A DNA stretch of 54,209 nt from Paratrimastix pyriformis. Its lineage: Eukaryota; Preaxostyla; Paratrimastigidae. Every line of letters begins with the position of its first letter. Position 1 is the first letter of the stretch. The DNA lies in the NCBI GenBank assembly GCA_027972325.1, contig JAPMOS010000201.1, forward strand, positions 1 to 54,209, written 5' to 3'. The notes under the pieces are model-generated. The model had not been told where the DNA came from, did no database searches, and saw nothing but the letters and a program-made list of their open reading frames with translations. The translations under genes were made by a program, and so were the position numbers. This document shows positions 39,188 through 48,494 of the stretch, in pieces.

Positions 39188-39862
39188 ATGTCAAGCAAGC
39201 AATCTGTTGAGTCTGATATGCCAGTTGTGATCATTCCGAACGATTTCACAGTTAAGAAGCTGTCAATTGAAGCCTTATCTGAATCGTCCAGGAAGCAAGA
39301 GAAGACAATGAAGATGTGTCACATTGAACATAATGGTAGTAACCTCTTAGTTCAGACGCCACAAATCGACTTAGGACCTTATGGAGTGAACTTTTACGAG
39401 AACACTAAAACCATCAGGTTACCAGTTGAGAATGTAGGCGATGACTTTAAGAAGATGATAGACAAGCTCGAGAAGTACTGTCAAAACAATGTGGAAAGCA
39501 TTGTGAATGGTACTTTTGAAGAAGGCAAACCAGATGAATTTCAATACAAATCATTTGCCAAGACGAGTGATAATGACAAGTTTCCGAGCTACTATAAAGT
39601 AGCAGTTGGATATGCAGATACACTGTATCCGAGTGTCTTCCGAAAAGATGAAGATGGTGAGGTAAAACAGGACACAACAATACAAACAAACGAGGATTTA
39701 CGGAAAGCCGTCAATCCAGGGAGCACAGTTAAAATGATAGTCCAACTTAAAGTATGGGTTGATGATAAGCAGCATTATGGAATCTCAGCCTCATGCAAAC
39801 AGCTACTTATAGTGAAAGAAGGGAAGAAGAAAGCAGACAATTCAAAGTCTCTTTTTGCTTAA
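39188..39862 (+). CDS. Viral element protein, 224 aa, unknown
   Basis: Whole frame starting MSSKQSVESDMPVVIIPNDF. The middle reads LGPYGVNFYENTKTIRLPVE and then a helix (KKMIDKLEKYCQNNVES). The end is STVKMIVQLKVWVDDKQHYG and a basic tail. The arrangement recalls small virus-encoded nucleic-acid-binding or DUF5871-like proteins that have a GPYG motif, but I do not assign a family. It converges tail-to-tail with the fibre gene, whose stop overlaps its end by 4 bp. The upstream AT-rich box GGTATTTTAAG resembles those of other genes in the element. Confidence 0.7.
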   Translation: MSSKQSVESDMPVVIIPNDFTVKKLSIEALSESSRKQEKTMKMCHIEHNGSNLLVQTPQIDLGPYGVNFYENTKTIRLPVENVGDDFKKMIDKLEKYCQNNVESIVNGTFEEGKPDEFQYKSFAKTSDNDKFPSYYKVAVGYADTLYPSVFRKDEDGEVKQDTTIQTNEDLRKAVNPGSTVKMIVQLKVWVDDKQHYGISASCKQLLIVKEGKKKADNSKSLFA

Positions 39863-42831
39863 ATATTGGTAGCTTGTCGTACATTGTTTATCTTCCATGT
39901 AGCCTTCAGTGTTGAGTCATCAGCGAGATAGAATGCCATTTTACCATTATCAATTGAAGAAGGTTGAGTAGTTTCGAACGTAACAGAAATCATCTGTCTG
40001 ATTTCCGCTACAGCAGTTTTAAGTGTTTCTATTTGAGCTTTTAATGACATGTTTTCATCAGTGAGTGAATCACAATGTGCCTTTAGTTTTTTCATCTCAT
40101 TGAGCATCATGAAAGGCAAACGATCTTGTCGAATACCTTCAACAGCGCCATCCTTGTAATATACTAAATCAGGACATACATCAACACATTCTTCAGCTAT
40201 TAGACCATAGCATTTGACCTTTTTCTCATCAGCCTTGTAATTGAAATTGACGGGACGTAACTTATATAAATATGACGTATCAGCCATATCCATTACGTTT
40301 TCCTTGTATCGAATTGAGGATGTAGGAACATGTATTTTTCCAGTAGTATCGATGTACATTTGCAGAGAATCACCAGTTGATTGAGCAGTAGCTAATATGA
40401 CAGGTGAAGTCACACGAGTCTTACCAAAGTTAATCACATTAGCCCCTCCAACATTAAAAACAACTCCAAAGTTAGCGTTATTTGCATTAAAGTATGAACT
40501 TGTAGTATCACCAGAAATGTTAATAAGATTATTATTCGATGAGATATTAGTGGAAGAGCCACTATTAGCAGCGAGAGACTGAGCAGAAGTGGAAGTTACA
40601 GTAGTTGCGGTGATATTACCATTTGCATCACTATATAGATATCCGGAGGTGTTGTTAGGTAGTTTTAAGCCACCATTCAGTGTTGCCATGCCACGTAGCC
40701 AAAGATTACCACTGTTTGCATTGCATGAGAGGTTCATGACATTGTCACTATTTTCGAATATCATACCGCAGTTAGCATTGTTATATGCACGAAGTCGAAG
40801 TGCTTGACCAGAGAAATCATTTCCAACGCATGCAGTTGAATTGTCAAATGAAGTGGTTGCAGACATGTAAGCGCCCCAGGCGTTATCAACAGTTCCATTG
40901 AAACCAATTCTAAGCCCGAGATTTGCGGAAGAAGCAGGTGAACTGATTTTAGGGCTTGCCAAATTTCCACCAGCCGTCAGCAGTCCACGAGTCCAGAAAG
41001 TACCAGTGTTAGCATTTGCAGAGAAGTTGCATACATTGTTTGAGTTTTCGAAGATTATTCCAGTTGAAGAACTGTCATAGACACGGAATCGAATTGCATT
41101 GTTCATATCAAAGCCGGCGCATGCAGAACCAGTACCAGAGAAGTCAGCATTTGCACCAGAGCTTGCTTGATAAATGCCCCAGTTTGTGTTACCATAAGGA
41201 TACATTGATATTTTGAGAGAGCCAGTGTTTGAGCCAATAAATGGACATTCAAATGGAAATGCAGTCTTAACTTTATTGGAATATATAGAAAGCATGTCAG
41301 TTGCGCCAATAGTGAATGTATGATTTGGAGAAGTGTCATTAGCATTGTAATCACTATTGTATTTTATGTTGCCTTTTGACTTAATAGTGAAGGTAGTGTT
41401 ATCAGCATTTTCGAATGTGGTGTCAGTGGAATTTACTGTGAAGTTACCTATTTTGAGAGAAGTATTAAGAGGAATTATGTTGTCAACAGCTATTGGATTG
41501 TTTATGATTAAGTTGCCACCAGTAGTTGTTATTGAATTAGCCGTTACAGCGAGTGGAAAAGCACCAGTTACAACATATCCAGATGAGTCAGTTCCGAGGA
41601 TTGGAGCATCTGTTATTGTAGTCTTTAGAGTTCCAGTGCATAGAACAGCACCAGAAGTGATAGAATTGCATGAGATAGCAGCAGGAACACTCAATGTTGC
41701 ACCAGTAGGAGCCACTTTATCAGCTACCACAGTAGCACAGTATATTTTGCTATTAGCATCACGTTGCACAATTGTTGAAGGCGCATTAGGAATAGATAAA
41801 GAGGCTATTTTTGCATCAGTCACAGCTCCATCAACGATATCAGTCGATATGATTTTAGATACAGCCAATTCACCAGTTGCAGTGGAATGAACTATATTAG
41901 CAGAAGCCATTGTAGGAATGATAATTTTTCCAGCATCATTCACTTGGAACAATGTAGAGGCGCCATTGTTTGTAGTTACAGTGAAGTTTTTGCCCGTTTC
42001 ATTATTGTCATTATCAATATCAATGTTTACATTACCATTTGATTGAATGTCTAAGTTTCCAGAAGTCACTGATTTGACAGAGTTTGCTAATACAGTGTTT
42101 GCAGAGAGATTGTTTACTTTAGTGTCACCACTTGCATTTCTAAGAACAATAGTGGAGGCAGAACTTGCATCAGTAGCAGTTGTAGCAGAGTTAGCTATTT
42201 TTCCAGCGGTGCTAATAGTGTTAAGTTTAGAATCATTAATTGTGCCATCAGTAATATCAGAATTTATCAAAGTTGATGATGACATATTTCCAGAGGCGTC
42301 ACAATGAACCAATCCAGCGGTGGTAAAAGAGGTGATTTGTGCATTAGTTGCGGTGATTTTTCCAGAAGCCAGAAGAACATTATTAACTGAAGTGCCATTA
42401 CCGGCAGACATTTCTGTGATGGTATTGTATTTAGCAGTGGTTGATTCATTTGCAGCAGAATTCTTCCAGCATTGAGAAGTAGCATCATAAAGCAGTATTT
42501 GTTTATCGACAAGTCCAGTTGACACATCCACATTAGACAGTTGTCCAATTGACATGTCAGGAATAGGAGCAGAAGGCAAAATGACATCACTATTGAATTT
42601 GACGAGTCCATTAAACGTAGTTTCACCATTGACTGTATGAGTTCCGCCATTGATTGTAAGATTGTTTCCTAACACTGTTTCTCCATCAATAGTTACATCT
42701 TTCTTTAGAACAGCATCACATCTAAGTTCGAGAGGATTTTCGTTCTGAGTTTCGACAGCTACTCTATCGTAACCAAAAGTGTTAGCGAGAGAGATTCTGT
42801 CAGTAAAGATGACTTTCTTTTGTGGTTCCAT
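39859..42831 (-). CDS. Fibre/appendage protein with C-terminal S74 chaperone domain
   Basis: 990 residues starting MEPQKKVIFTDRISLANTFG. Most of the protein is Asn/Ser/Thr/Gly-rich repetitive beta sequence typical of trimeric phage and virus fibres (TNGTSVNNVLL; IVDGAVTDAKIASLSIP). About residues 845-950 hold the intramolecular chaperone of Peptidase S74 proteins: SIRYKENVMDM (Ser self-cleavage region and RYKENV), LRPVNFNYK, CYGLIAEECVDVCPDLVYY, followed by a coiled coil (LKAHCDSLTDENMSLKAQIE). About 60 further residues follow. The S74 domain folds the fibre trimer and then cuts itself off. The protein probably decorates the capsid and binds cells. The start is preceded by GTATTTTTCTATTGCGG. 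Confidence 0.85.
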   Translation of the reverse strand: MEPQKKVIFTDRISLANTFGYDRVAVETQNENPLELRCDAVLKKDVTIDGETVLGNNLTINGGTHTVNGETTFNGLVKFNSDVILPSAPIPDMSIGQLSNVDVSTGLVDKQILLYDATSQCWKNSAANESTTAKYNTITEMSAGNGTSVNNVLLASGKITATNAQITSFTTAGLVHCDASGNMSSSTLINSDITDGTINDSKLNTISTAGKIANSATTATDASSASTIVLRNASGDTKVNNLSANTVLANSVKSVTSGNLDIQSNGNVNIDIDNDNNETGKNFTVTTNNGASTLFQVNDAGKIIIPTMASANIVHSTATGELAVSKIISTDIVDGAVTDAKIASLSIPNAPSTIVQRDANSKIYCATVVADKVAPTGATLSVPAAISCNSITSGAVLCTGTLKTTITDAPILGTDSSGYVVTGAFPLAVTANSITTTGGNLIINNPIAVDNIIPLNTSLKIGNFTVNSTDTTFENADNTTFTIKSKGNIKYNSDYNANDTSPNHTFTIGATDMLSIYSNKVKTAFPFECPFIGSNTGSLKISMYPYGNTNWGIYQASSGANADFSGTGSACAGFDMNNAIRFRVYDSSSTGIIFENSNNVCNFSANANTGTFWTRGLLTAGGNLASPKISSPASSANLGLRIGFNGTVDNAWGAYMSATTSFDNSTACVGNDFSGQALRLRAYNNANCGMIFENSDNVMNLSCNANSGNLWLRGMATLNGGLKLPNNTSGYLYSDANGNITATTVTSTSAQSLAANSGSSTNISSNNNLINISGDTTSSYFNANNANFGVVFNVGGANVINFGKTRVTSPVILATAQSTGDSLQMYIDTTGKIHVPTSSIRYKENVMDMADTSYLYKLRPVNFNYKADEKKVKCYGLIAEECVDVCPDLVYYKDGAVEGIRQDRLPFMMLNEMKKLKAHCDSLTDENMSLKAQIETLKTAVAEIRQMISVTFETTQPSSIDNGKMAFYLADDSTLKATWKINNVRQATNI

Positions 42832-42895
42832 CTATATAACCGCAATAGAAAAATACAAAAACATGAAAAGATTAAGGTGTTGATTGACGATAAGT

Positions 42896-43297
42896 TTATA
42901 GCTTAGAGAGGATGTAAGGACGAATCATGTCACCGCCAATTACAGAGCAAATTACACCTACATAACGATTGAGCAGACTCACATCAAGTTTTGAACCGAA
43001 TGCAAAACGAAGAGCCAGATACACAGCCATTGACATGCCACCATCAACGAGAGCATTCTTTAGCATGGTTGAGTCGAATGATAATCCAGCCATCAGGTCT
43101 CTTCCATCGAGGAGATTTTGTAGAATAGGAGCCACAATTGTAAGTCCACCAGCTCCAGCCAGCCCGACATTTAGATAGTCAGCATAATCACTCCGCAGTG
43201 ACAGAGTTTTAGTGATAAGCCAATACAATGAGACACCACTGATTGATTTGATGGTGATGTCTTTTAGGTCGATTGCAGATTTAGTGTCAGAAGCCAT
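42896..43297 (-). CDS. Viral element membrane protein, ~133 aa
   Basis: Best start is MASDTKSAIDLKDITIKSIS at 43297, about 35 nt after an AATTTTTTTATCC box. An upstream in-frame start at 43363 would overlap the promoter-like sequence. It contains hydrophobic segments around LNVGLAGAGGLTIVAPIL and ALVDGGMSMAVYLALRFAFG and ends VGVICSVIGGDMIRPYILSK. Two to three membrane-spanning segments are likely. It lies in a minus-strand cluster with the fibre gene and the next protein. Function unknown; a virion membrane or assembly protein is possible. Confidence 0.65.
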   Translation of the reverse strand: MASDTKSAIDLKDITIKSISGVSLYWLITKTLSLRSDYADYLNVGLAGAGGLTIVAPILQNLLDGRDLMAGLSFDSTMLKNALVDGGMSMAVYLALRFAFGSKLDVSLLNRYVGVICSVIGGDMIRPYILSKL

Positions 43298-43375
43298 GAA
43301 TGATTCAATACTATTCATGGATAAAAAAATTAAGGACAAATAAGAATTAGGAGAAGAAGACATACTTAGTTGTGA

Positions 43376-44374
43376 TTAGAAGAAGACATCCGATTCCGAT
43401 GTAGCCGAACGTGGTAATACAGTTTGCGACACGGGTGAGTTTTTTTGGACAGTGTCGAGGGTTTCTTTTGCTTTAACGACAACAGACTTAGCGGCTTTCA
43501 TATTAGAACTGACTTGTCCGAGTAAGTTTCCACCGAGAATCATCATCAATTGATACTTAGGTTGCATCATCTTAGACTTTAATAAGCCTTCCATATCACC
43601 ATTCTTAATCATTTCATCGAGGCATTTTTGAATCTCCTCTTGAGAACATTCCAATGAGTCACGATAACCATGAAGGTATTTAGGCATTATCTTTTCAGTT
43701 ATATCAGCAGTCTTAAGCAGCATTTCAGTTACATGTTTGCTACTGTGAAAGGATTCATCCATTTTTGCATCAACAACTTTAAAGAGGTCAATTTTGAATT
43801 GCATCAGTTCATCATCAGACATTGCGGCGAAGAATGCCACATTGTATTTTTCTTGGTCCATACCGAGTTGATTAGTCAGTACGAGCAGCTCATTGATGTC
43901 GTTTTCACGTTTGAGTGAAATCTTTGCCTTCTTAGGTTTCTTTGGAGGCTTAGGGAAATGAATTGCACGAGGTGCTCTTGGACGTGCTTTGAGTGCTTGT
44001 TTTGCTTGTTCCTGTTGTTGTTCGAATTCTTCTACAGCCTGTTGCATGAGTTTTTGTTCAGTTTCGACTTGTTCCTTTGTCTTAAACACAATTTTACCAT
44101 CAGGTATTTCATTGTGTAGTTGGTCTTTACGAAGAAGGAAGTCCATATTATCAATCAGTTCATCCGACGATTTTTCTTTAGGCTCTTCTTTAGACTCATC
44201 TTTTGAGTCATCATCAGACTCCTCAGTATCAGTATTTGATTCAACTGAGGCATCATCATTGACACTTTGAGAATCTTCACTATTTTCATCATCTCCATAA
44301 GGTATAGATATTTCACTCGATGAAGAGACAAAAGACTGTAAATCCTCATCAGATTCAGATACACTGTCAGACAT
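43376..44374 (-). CDS. Viral element acidic/coiled structural-type protein, 332 aa
   Basis: Starts MSDSVSESDEDLQSFVSSSS. The first 90 residues are highly acidic (Asp/Glu/Ser), then come Gln/Glu coiled coil (KQLMQQAVEEFEQQQEQAKQ-type), a basic Pro/Lys linker (ARPRAPRAIHFPKPPKKPKK), and a helical C-terminal half (DINELLVLTNQLGMDQEKYN; KYQLMMILGGNLLGQVSSNM). No known domain. Composition and place next to capsid and packaging genes suggest a scaffold or core protein, which is inference. It is transcribed divergently from the packaging ATPase gene, with only 66 bp between starts, so the two share a promoter region. Confidence 0.65.
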   Translation of the reverse strand: MSDSVSESDEDLQSFVSSSSEISIPYGDDENSEDSQSVNDDASVESNTDTEESDDDSKDESKEEPKEKSSDELIDNMDFLLRKDQLHNEIPDGKIVFKTKEQVETEQKLMQQAVEEFEQQQEQAKQALKARPRAPRAIHFPKPPKKPKKAKISLKRENDINELLVLTNQLGMDQEKYNVAFFAAMSDDELMQFKIDLFKVVDAKMDESFHSSKHVTEMLLKTADITEKIMPKYLHGYRDSLECSQEEIQKCLDEMIKNGDMEGLLKSKMMQPKYQLMMILGGNLLGQVSSNMKAAKSVVVKAKETLDTVQKNSPVSQTVLPRSATSESDVFF

Positions 44375-44440
44375 ATTAGTTAACTAATACAGTTCACACA
44401 CAAAATATTTTTTCTATATAGATTATAGTTACAATTCAAA

Positions 44441-45493
44441 ATGTCGTCTGACTCAGTTAAGGCAAAGAATGGTGAAACCATTCATTCGAATGTCCATAAG
44501 GATATGGACATTACAGTTTATAAGTGTCCTGAGTGTGGGAAAGAATATAAGAGTGAGAAGTGGCTTAAGAAGCATAAATGTGCTCCTCCAAAAGAGAAGA
44601 AAGAGAAGAAAGAGAAGGTAACTAAAGATAAGAAAGAGAAGAAATTGAAGAAGGCGGAAGTAGAAGAGCAGAAAGTTGAAGAAGATGAGCAAATTGAGCA
44701 GAAACAAGTTGTCTTTATTCCACCTGAAGTAAAAGAAGATGATGCAAGCATTGTCAAGGTAGGTAATGTCAAAATGCCTAAGTTCAGTTCATTAGAGATT
44801 GTAGATAGGTTCAAAAACAAGAAAGAGCCTTTTATTTCACTACATTATGGTATGAAAGAGAGTGGTAAAACGACATCAGTTCTCTCCATTATAAAGCAGA
44901 TACGAAGTGAGATCGACAAGATCTACCTATTTACTGTCGCACAAGACAATAAAGACAGATATCAGAAAGAGTTAGGGAACATTCCAGATGACAGATGTTT
45001 TGGAGGCTTTGACGATGATGAGACACCATTATTCATTGAGAAGCTCATCAAGTTCCAAGAGAAGACAAAAGGTAAAAAGTCAGTCTTATTGATATTCGAC
45101 GATATCTTAGATGGCAACAACAAGTTACACCAAAGTAATATTTTAGGCAGTCTGTTTTGCAATCACAGAAGATACAACATCTCAGTCATTCTTACAACAC
45201 AAATTCCAACAGGTATTTCACCAAGAACAAGGCAGAACACCAATTACTGTTTTGTCCATTACACCAAGAATGACTCAGTGAAAGACATGATTTATCATGA
45301 TTATATGTCGTGTATGAAGAAGGCAGATTTCTTAGAACTATTCGAGAAAGTGACAGCAGACCACAACATTTTGGTGATCAAGCCTTTGTTACATGACAAT
45401 TACCTTAACCTTTACAATGCCTATTGGGAGATGAGAGAAGGCTACAGAACCAAGGTAAAAATGGTTGAAGAACAAGTGTCGAGCAGCAAATAG
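44441..45493 (+). CDS. Packaging ATPase (FtsK/HerA, A32-like) with N-terminal zinc finger
   Basis: 350 residues from ATG 44441. Residues about 27-46 form a C2H2-type finger (YKCPECGKEYKSEKWLKKHK-C). A Lys/Glu-rich linker follows to about residue 95, then the ATPase: Walker A HYGMKESGKTTSVLSII (about residues 139-155), Walker B KSVLLIFDDIL (about 216-226), and an arginine-containing motif ISVILTTQIPTGISPRTRQN. Such ATPases pump DNA into the capsid of Polinton-like viruses, virophages and nucleocytoplasmic viruses. The zinc finger fused in front is uncommon and may help bind the genome end. The AT-rich promoter-like ATTTTTTCTATATAG lies 25-40 bp upstream. Confidence 0.85.
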   Translation: MSSDSVKAKNGETIHSNVHKDMDITVYKCPECGKEYKSEKWLKKHKCAPPKEKKEKKEKVTKDKKEKKLKKAEVEEQKVEEDEQIEQKQVVFIPPEVKEDDASIVKVGNVKMPKFSSLEIVDRFKNKKEPFISLHYGMKESGKTTSVLSIIKQIRSEIDKIYLFTVAQDNKDRYQKELGNIPDDRCFGGFDDDETPLFIEKLIKFQEKTKGKKSVLLIFDDILDGNNKLHQSNILGSLFCNHRRYNISVILTTQIPTGISPRTRQNTNYCFVHYTKNDSVKDMIYHDYMSCMKKADFLELFEKVTADHNILVIKPLLHDNYLNLYNAYWEMREGYRTKVKMVEEQVSSSK

Positions 45494-45551
45494 GTAAGAT
45501 TTTTATAATTTGAGTATTTTTTTATCTTAGTATGATATTAATTATCACACT

Positions 45552-46760
45552 ATGGCAACGGCTATTATTCTAAAATCACACACTACACAGAACTCAGACC
45601 TCGAAAGGAATGCAATCAAAATCAATGAGTTTACGGATGACAAAACCACTAAGATACGCAAGCCTAAGATTGTAACGGACCCGGTAGTAATCAAGCCTAA
45701 CCGGCAAATATCATTTGGAAGTGTCGCACAGTTTGACATTAATAAATACAGCGGACTACTCTCAGGTAATGACATACACCTACACATCAGACTCGGAGCT
45801 ACTACAGCATCAGCCGGCACGGTGACTTACGTAGGTGGATACATGATGAAGCTCATCAAATCCCTTAAGTTTAAGCACCAAGGACGTGAAATATACAAGT
45901 TGGACAGTGCAGGTATATATCAATATTACCAGCGTGCCATACAGGAACGCAAATCACTGATGATGCAGAACGCACGTATTGGAGCAACCGGCACAGACAT
46001 TGATCCATCGCAACAACAGGAAGGACTGATTTACATACCAAATCCATTCATTGACTTTAACCCTCTACGGCTCGACATCTTACAAGCAAATCCATATTTT
46101 GAAGTAGAAATAGCCCCTATATCAGAAATAGCATCATCTTCCACAGTTGGAGCTACATTAACCAACACTTTTCTCGATGTTGAACTCGTAGCTAACTACA
46201 TGACAATGCATGAAGATGAGAAGAAGGCAATTCTACGAAGCAGTATGGATGAAGCAGGAATGGTTACAGTACAGAATGAATTCGTTGATTCAACCAAGTA
46301 TCTAATTTCACAAGGTGCCACATCAATAACATGTGACCTACCATTCGATGAAGTTGAGTATTTGTCGATGTATCTGTCTGATGACACGACAGGAGCACCA
46401 TTCACCGGAACAGCCTATATCTCGGAATATCACCTTTCTGTCGACAACAAGAACTATCCAGATACAGCCATCAGTGCTAAATCGCAAGAATTCCAACAGA
46501 TGATGTATTTCCGCAAGGCATTTGACAAGAACATCTACACTCTACGCTTTTCAGGACTACCAAGCAAAGATGACGATATTGAATCATATGGTAATGTGTA
46601 TGGTACCATTGTGCTAAAAGAGTATTCTAACCCTAAATTAGTCGTGACTTTCACAGCAGGATTGCCTCACAACTGTACTTTGAATGTATTAGCTTACGGA
46701 CGGGCATGGTATCGATATAACACAAAACAAGGCACTTTGACTGTAGAACACAAAAACTAA
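45552..46760 (+). CDS. Probable major capsid protein (double jelly-roll type)
   Basis: 402 residues from ATG 45552. The N-terminal half has features of a double jelly-roll capsid protein: KPNRQISFGSVAQFDINKYS, GNDIHLHIRLGATTA and YVGGYMMKLIKSLKFKHQGR, followed by GIYQYYQRAIQERK. Strand-rich segments follow (NTFLDVELVANYMTMHEDEK; VEYLSMYLSDDTTGAP), and the end GLPHNCTLNVLAYGRAWYRY is like the last strand of these proteins. Length is somewhat short for Polinton-like viruses (usually about 450-600). It lies directly after the packaging ATPase on the same strand with an AT-rich promoter-like box (GTATTTTTTTATC) 30 bp before the start. The call rests on pattern and context. Confidence 0.6.
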   Translation: MATAIILKSHTTQNSDLERNAIKINEFTDDKTTKIRKPKIVTDPVVIKPNRQISFGSVAQFDINKYSGLLSGNDIHLHIRLGATTASAGTVTYVGGYMMKLIKSLKFKHQGREIYKLDSAGIYQYYQRAIQERKSLMMQNARIGATGTDIDPSQQQEGLIYIPNPFIDFNPLRLDILQANPYFEVEIAPISEIASSSTVGATLTNTFLDVELVANYMTMHEDEKKAILRSSMDEAGMVTVQNEFVDSTKYLISQGATSITCDLPFDEVEYLSMYLSDDTTGAPFTGTAYISEYHLSVDNKNYPDTAISAKSQEFQQMMYFRKAFDKNIYTLRFSGLPSKDDDIESYGNVYGTIVLKEYSNPKLVVTFTAGLPHNCTLNVLAYGRAWYRYNTKQGTLTVEHKN

Positions 46761-47172
46761 GTGATTCAACTCGGTAGAACCCGTTAGTTATGTAAGGAAA
46801 CATGTAGGAATGAAGAAAAAGTCACACCTTCAGGTTTCTCACCTTTGACATGAGATATCACTTTTTGACATCGACTCGAAGTGCTGTGACAGTACCACAT
46901 CTGAGCATGAAAAGTCACTGATTTCTATGTTTAAACTAAGTCCCGGCACTGAAATTCAGTGTCAGAACAACGATTTGGATAAAAGGAAGAAGTTCAGTTT
47001 GTATTGAAAATTGAACGCGTCAAAACTTGTGCAGCCCCGTGCACGTTAAGTAACTGTCAGATTTCTTAGCAAATGTCGAGCTATCTTATTCATATGGTGC
47101 TGTTTCGAAAAAGCCGTGGCTGTGAACGTCGATCTACGCTCTGTCACGAGTTACCGTTTTGTATAGGCAAAA
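46761..47172. other. Viral element intergenic region
   Basis: No gene supported between the capsid gene and the short frame at 47173. AT-rich with no long open frame on either strand; contains GTGCA...TGCAC pairing near 47030-47045. May be a decayed gene or a regulatory region. Confidence 0.4.
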
Positions 47173-47298
47173 ATGGTGAAAATTTCTAAGTCAACCTCAC
47201 GATTCAGTAAAGTTAAGGTTGCATCACAATTAAGTGAAAACGAGGCAAATATCAACATTGGAGCCCTCAACTACGCACAAAAACCTATCAGAATATAG
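47173..47298 (+). CDS. Small viral element ORF, 41 aa
   Basis: MVKISKSTSRFSKVKVASQL continuing to QKPIRI and a TAG. It is basic at the N-terminus. It could be a tiny structural peptide or the remnant of a larger gene. No family is recognised. Confidence 0.35.
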   Translation: MVKISKSTSRFSKVKVASQLSENEANINIGALNYAQKPIRI

Positions 47299-47350
47299 TG
47301 TCAGATTGAGTATGTCACCATTCTGTCAACATGCGATATCTTCATGTGAT

Positions 47351-47395
47351 GAAGGGCACATGCCCTTCACCCGGGTGATGAGACTATGTCTCATC
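47351..47395 (+). terminator. Two adjacent perfect hairpins
   Basis: GAAGGGCA-CA-TGCCCTTC (47351-47368) and GATGAGAC-TAT-GTCTCATC (47377-47395), followed by CGTCTCAAATTTTTTTT. Stem-loops followed by a T run fit a transcription-end or RNA-stability structure between the small frame and the gene at 47435. Confidence 0.45.
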
Positions 47396-47434
47396 GTCTC
47401 AAATTTTTTTTGTGACAGATGAAACTTTTTATGC

Positions 47435-47800
47435 ATGATTTGTATGAAACGCATCATGTTCCTCTCAATAAACCTTGACTCAACTCAGAAAACACTCATT
47501 TTGAACCAGTGGATGAACAAAAATCCAAATTACCTAACTCTTATAGGCACTCATCTTGTCACCAATTCAGTCACCAGAAGTAGGTATTTTGTAGTAATCC
47601 GGGGCTTATACACTGATCAAATCATTAATAATGTGACGAGTGAAGCCGCAATTCCAGTTTTCGTTGGAATAGATAACAAAGGACTCGAATTGTCACCAAC
47701 ATCAACGTTAACGAGAACTTATGACTATTCGATATTGGATGAAACAGGACAACCTACAACTGATGTAGTGACTGTAAACATGTTATTTAGAGTGGATTGA
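47435..47800 (+). CDS. Viral element protein, 121 aa, unknown
   Basis: Starts MICMKRIMFLSINLDSTQKT. Beta-rich pattern (YFVVIRGLYTDQIINNVTSE; VFVGIDNKGLELSPTSTL) ending VVTVNMLFRVD. The size and strand pattern would suit a small capsid-associated protein, but no family is recognised. Its stop lies 2 bp from the stop of the convergent gene at 47803. An ATTTTTTTTGTG box lies about 30 bp upstream. Confidence 0.55.
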   Translation: MICMKRIMFLSINLDSTQKTLILNQWMNKNPNYLTLIGTHLVTNSVTRSRYFVVIRGLYTDQIINNVTSEAAIPVFVGIDNKGLELSPTSTLTRTYDYSILDETGQPTTDVVTVNMLFRVD

Positions 47801-47802
47801 GA

Positions 47803-48081
47803 TTAAGAGAGCTTTTGGAGCACGAGTTTAATACCATTTCCTAAGTCTTTTGTGAAGAACACGCCTAAGGATGGAGTCTCTCGTATTCTGTATCTGAAGA
47901 CTGTAGCAGTTTTATGAACCCGTTTAATTGGTACTAATTTATGCTTTTTTAACCATGTGCGACATTGATTTGGTTTAAATTTTGCTATTTCGAAGAGGAC
48001 AGTAACAATATGAAACTTAGTGTCAAGTGGCAGGTCTGAAGGCACCTCAGGTGACTCATCTGTAGCAGTTTTGACTTTCAT
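47803..48081 (-). CDS. Viral element protein, 92 aa, unknown
   Basis: Starts MKVKTATDESPEVPSDLPLD. Basic and compact (KFKPNQCRTWLKKHKLVPIK-like segment), ending GNGIKLVLQKLS. It could be a small nucleic-acid-binding protein, since the Lys/Arg-rich helical centre resembles a short DNA-binding domain, but this is weak. It converges with 47435-47800 and diverges from the gene at 48155. Confidence 0.5.
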   Translation of the reverse strand: MKVKTATDESPEVPSDLPLDTKFHIVTVLFEIAKFKPNQCRTWLKKHKLVPIKRVHKTATVFRYRIRETPSLGVFFTKDLGNGIKLVLQKLS

Positions 48082-48154
48082 TGTTGAATGTAATAATATA
48101 AGCAGGGAAAAATAATCGAAGTATTTTTTTCTCCATCAATTATATTAGTAACGA

Positions 48155-48494
48155 ATGCCACAACGAAAACGTTCATCTTATGCAGCACCAGGTGAATCAG
48201 CACCTCATGGTTCATCATGGACAAAGAAGGCAGATTACATAGTCAAAGCCATGTCAAAACAAATGGGTGGTGGAAGTGCCATAATTGACAACTTACAACA
48301 AATTAATAAGACAGATGGATTGCTTAACCCGGAACAAATGTATGTGACTCAGCCGGAAATGAAGGCAAATGAAGATTTTGAACTCGGGATATACCGTTTT
48401 TATCGAACAGGTGATACGTATTGGGCACTTGCATTACAGCAACATCCATACAAAGCGGATGATGATAAACGAACAGTTCATGAACTGATTGGAC
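48155..48494 (+). CDS. Viral element gene, left part, interrupted by retroelement B
   Basis: Starts MPQRKRSSYAAPGESAPHGS with a basic N-terminus and continues to HELIGPP, where a retroelement begins. The promoter-like box GTATTTTTTTCTCC lies about 35 bp upstream. The protein is not recognised. An 11-bp duplication at 48484-48494 and 49933-49943 marks the insertion, so this is a part of a broken viral gene whose other part lies beyond 49943. Confidence 0.6.

Noticed and set aside
40397-42307. Plus-strand frames opposite the fibre gene
   Set aside because: Short hydrophobic frames that are complements of the Asn/Thr/Ser-rich fibre repeats.
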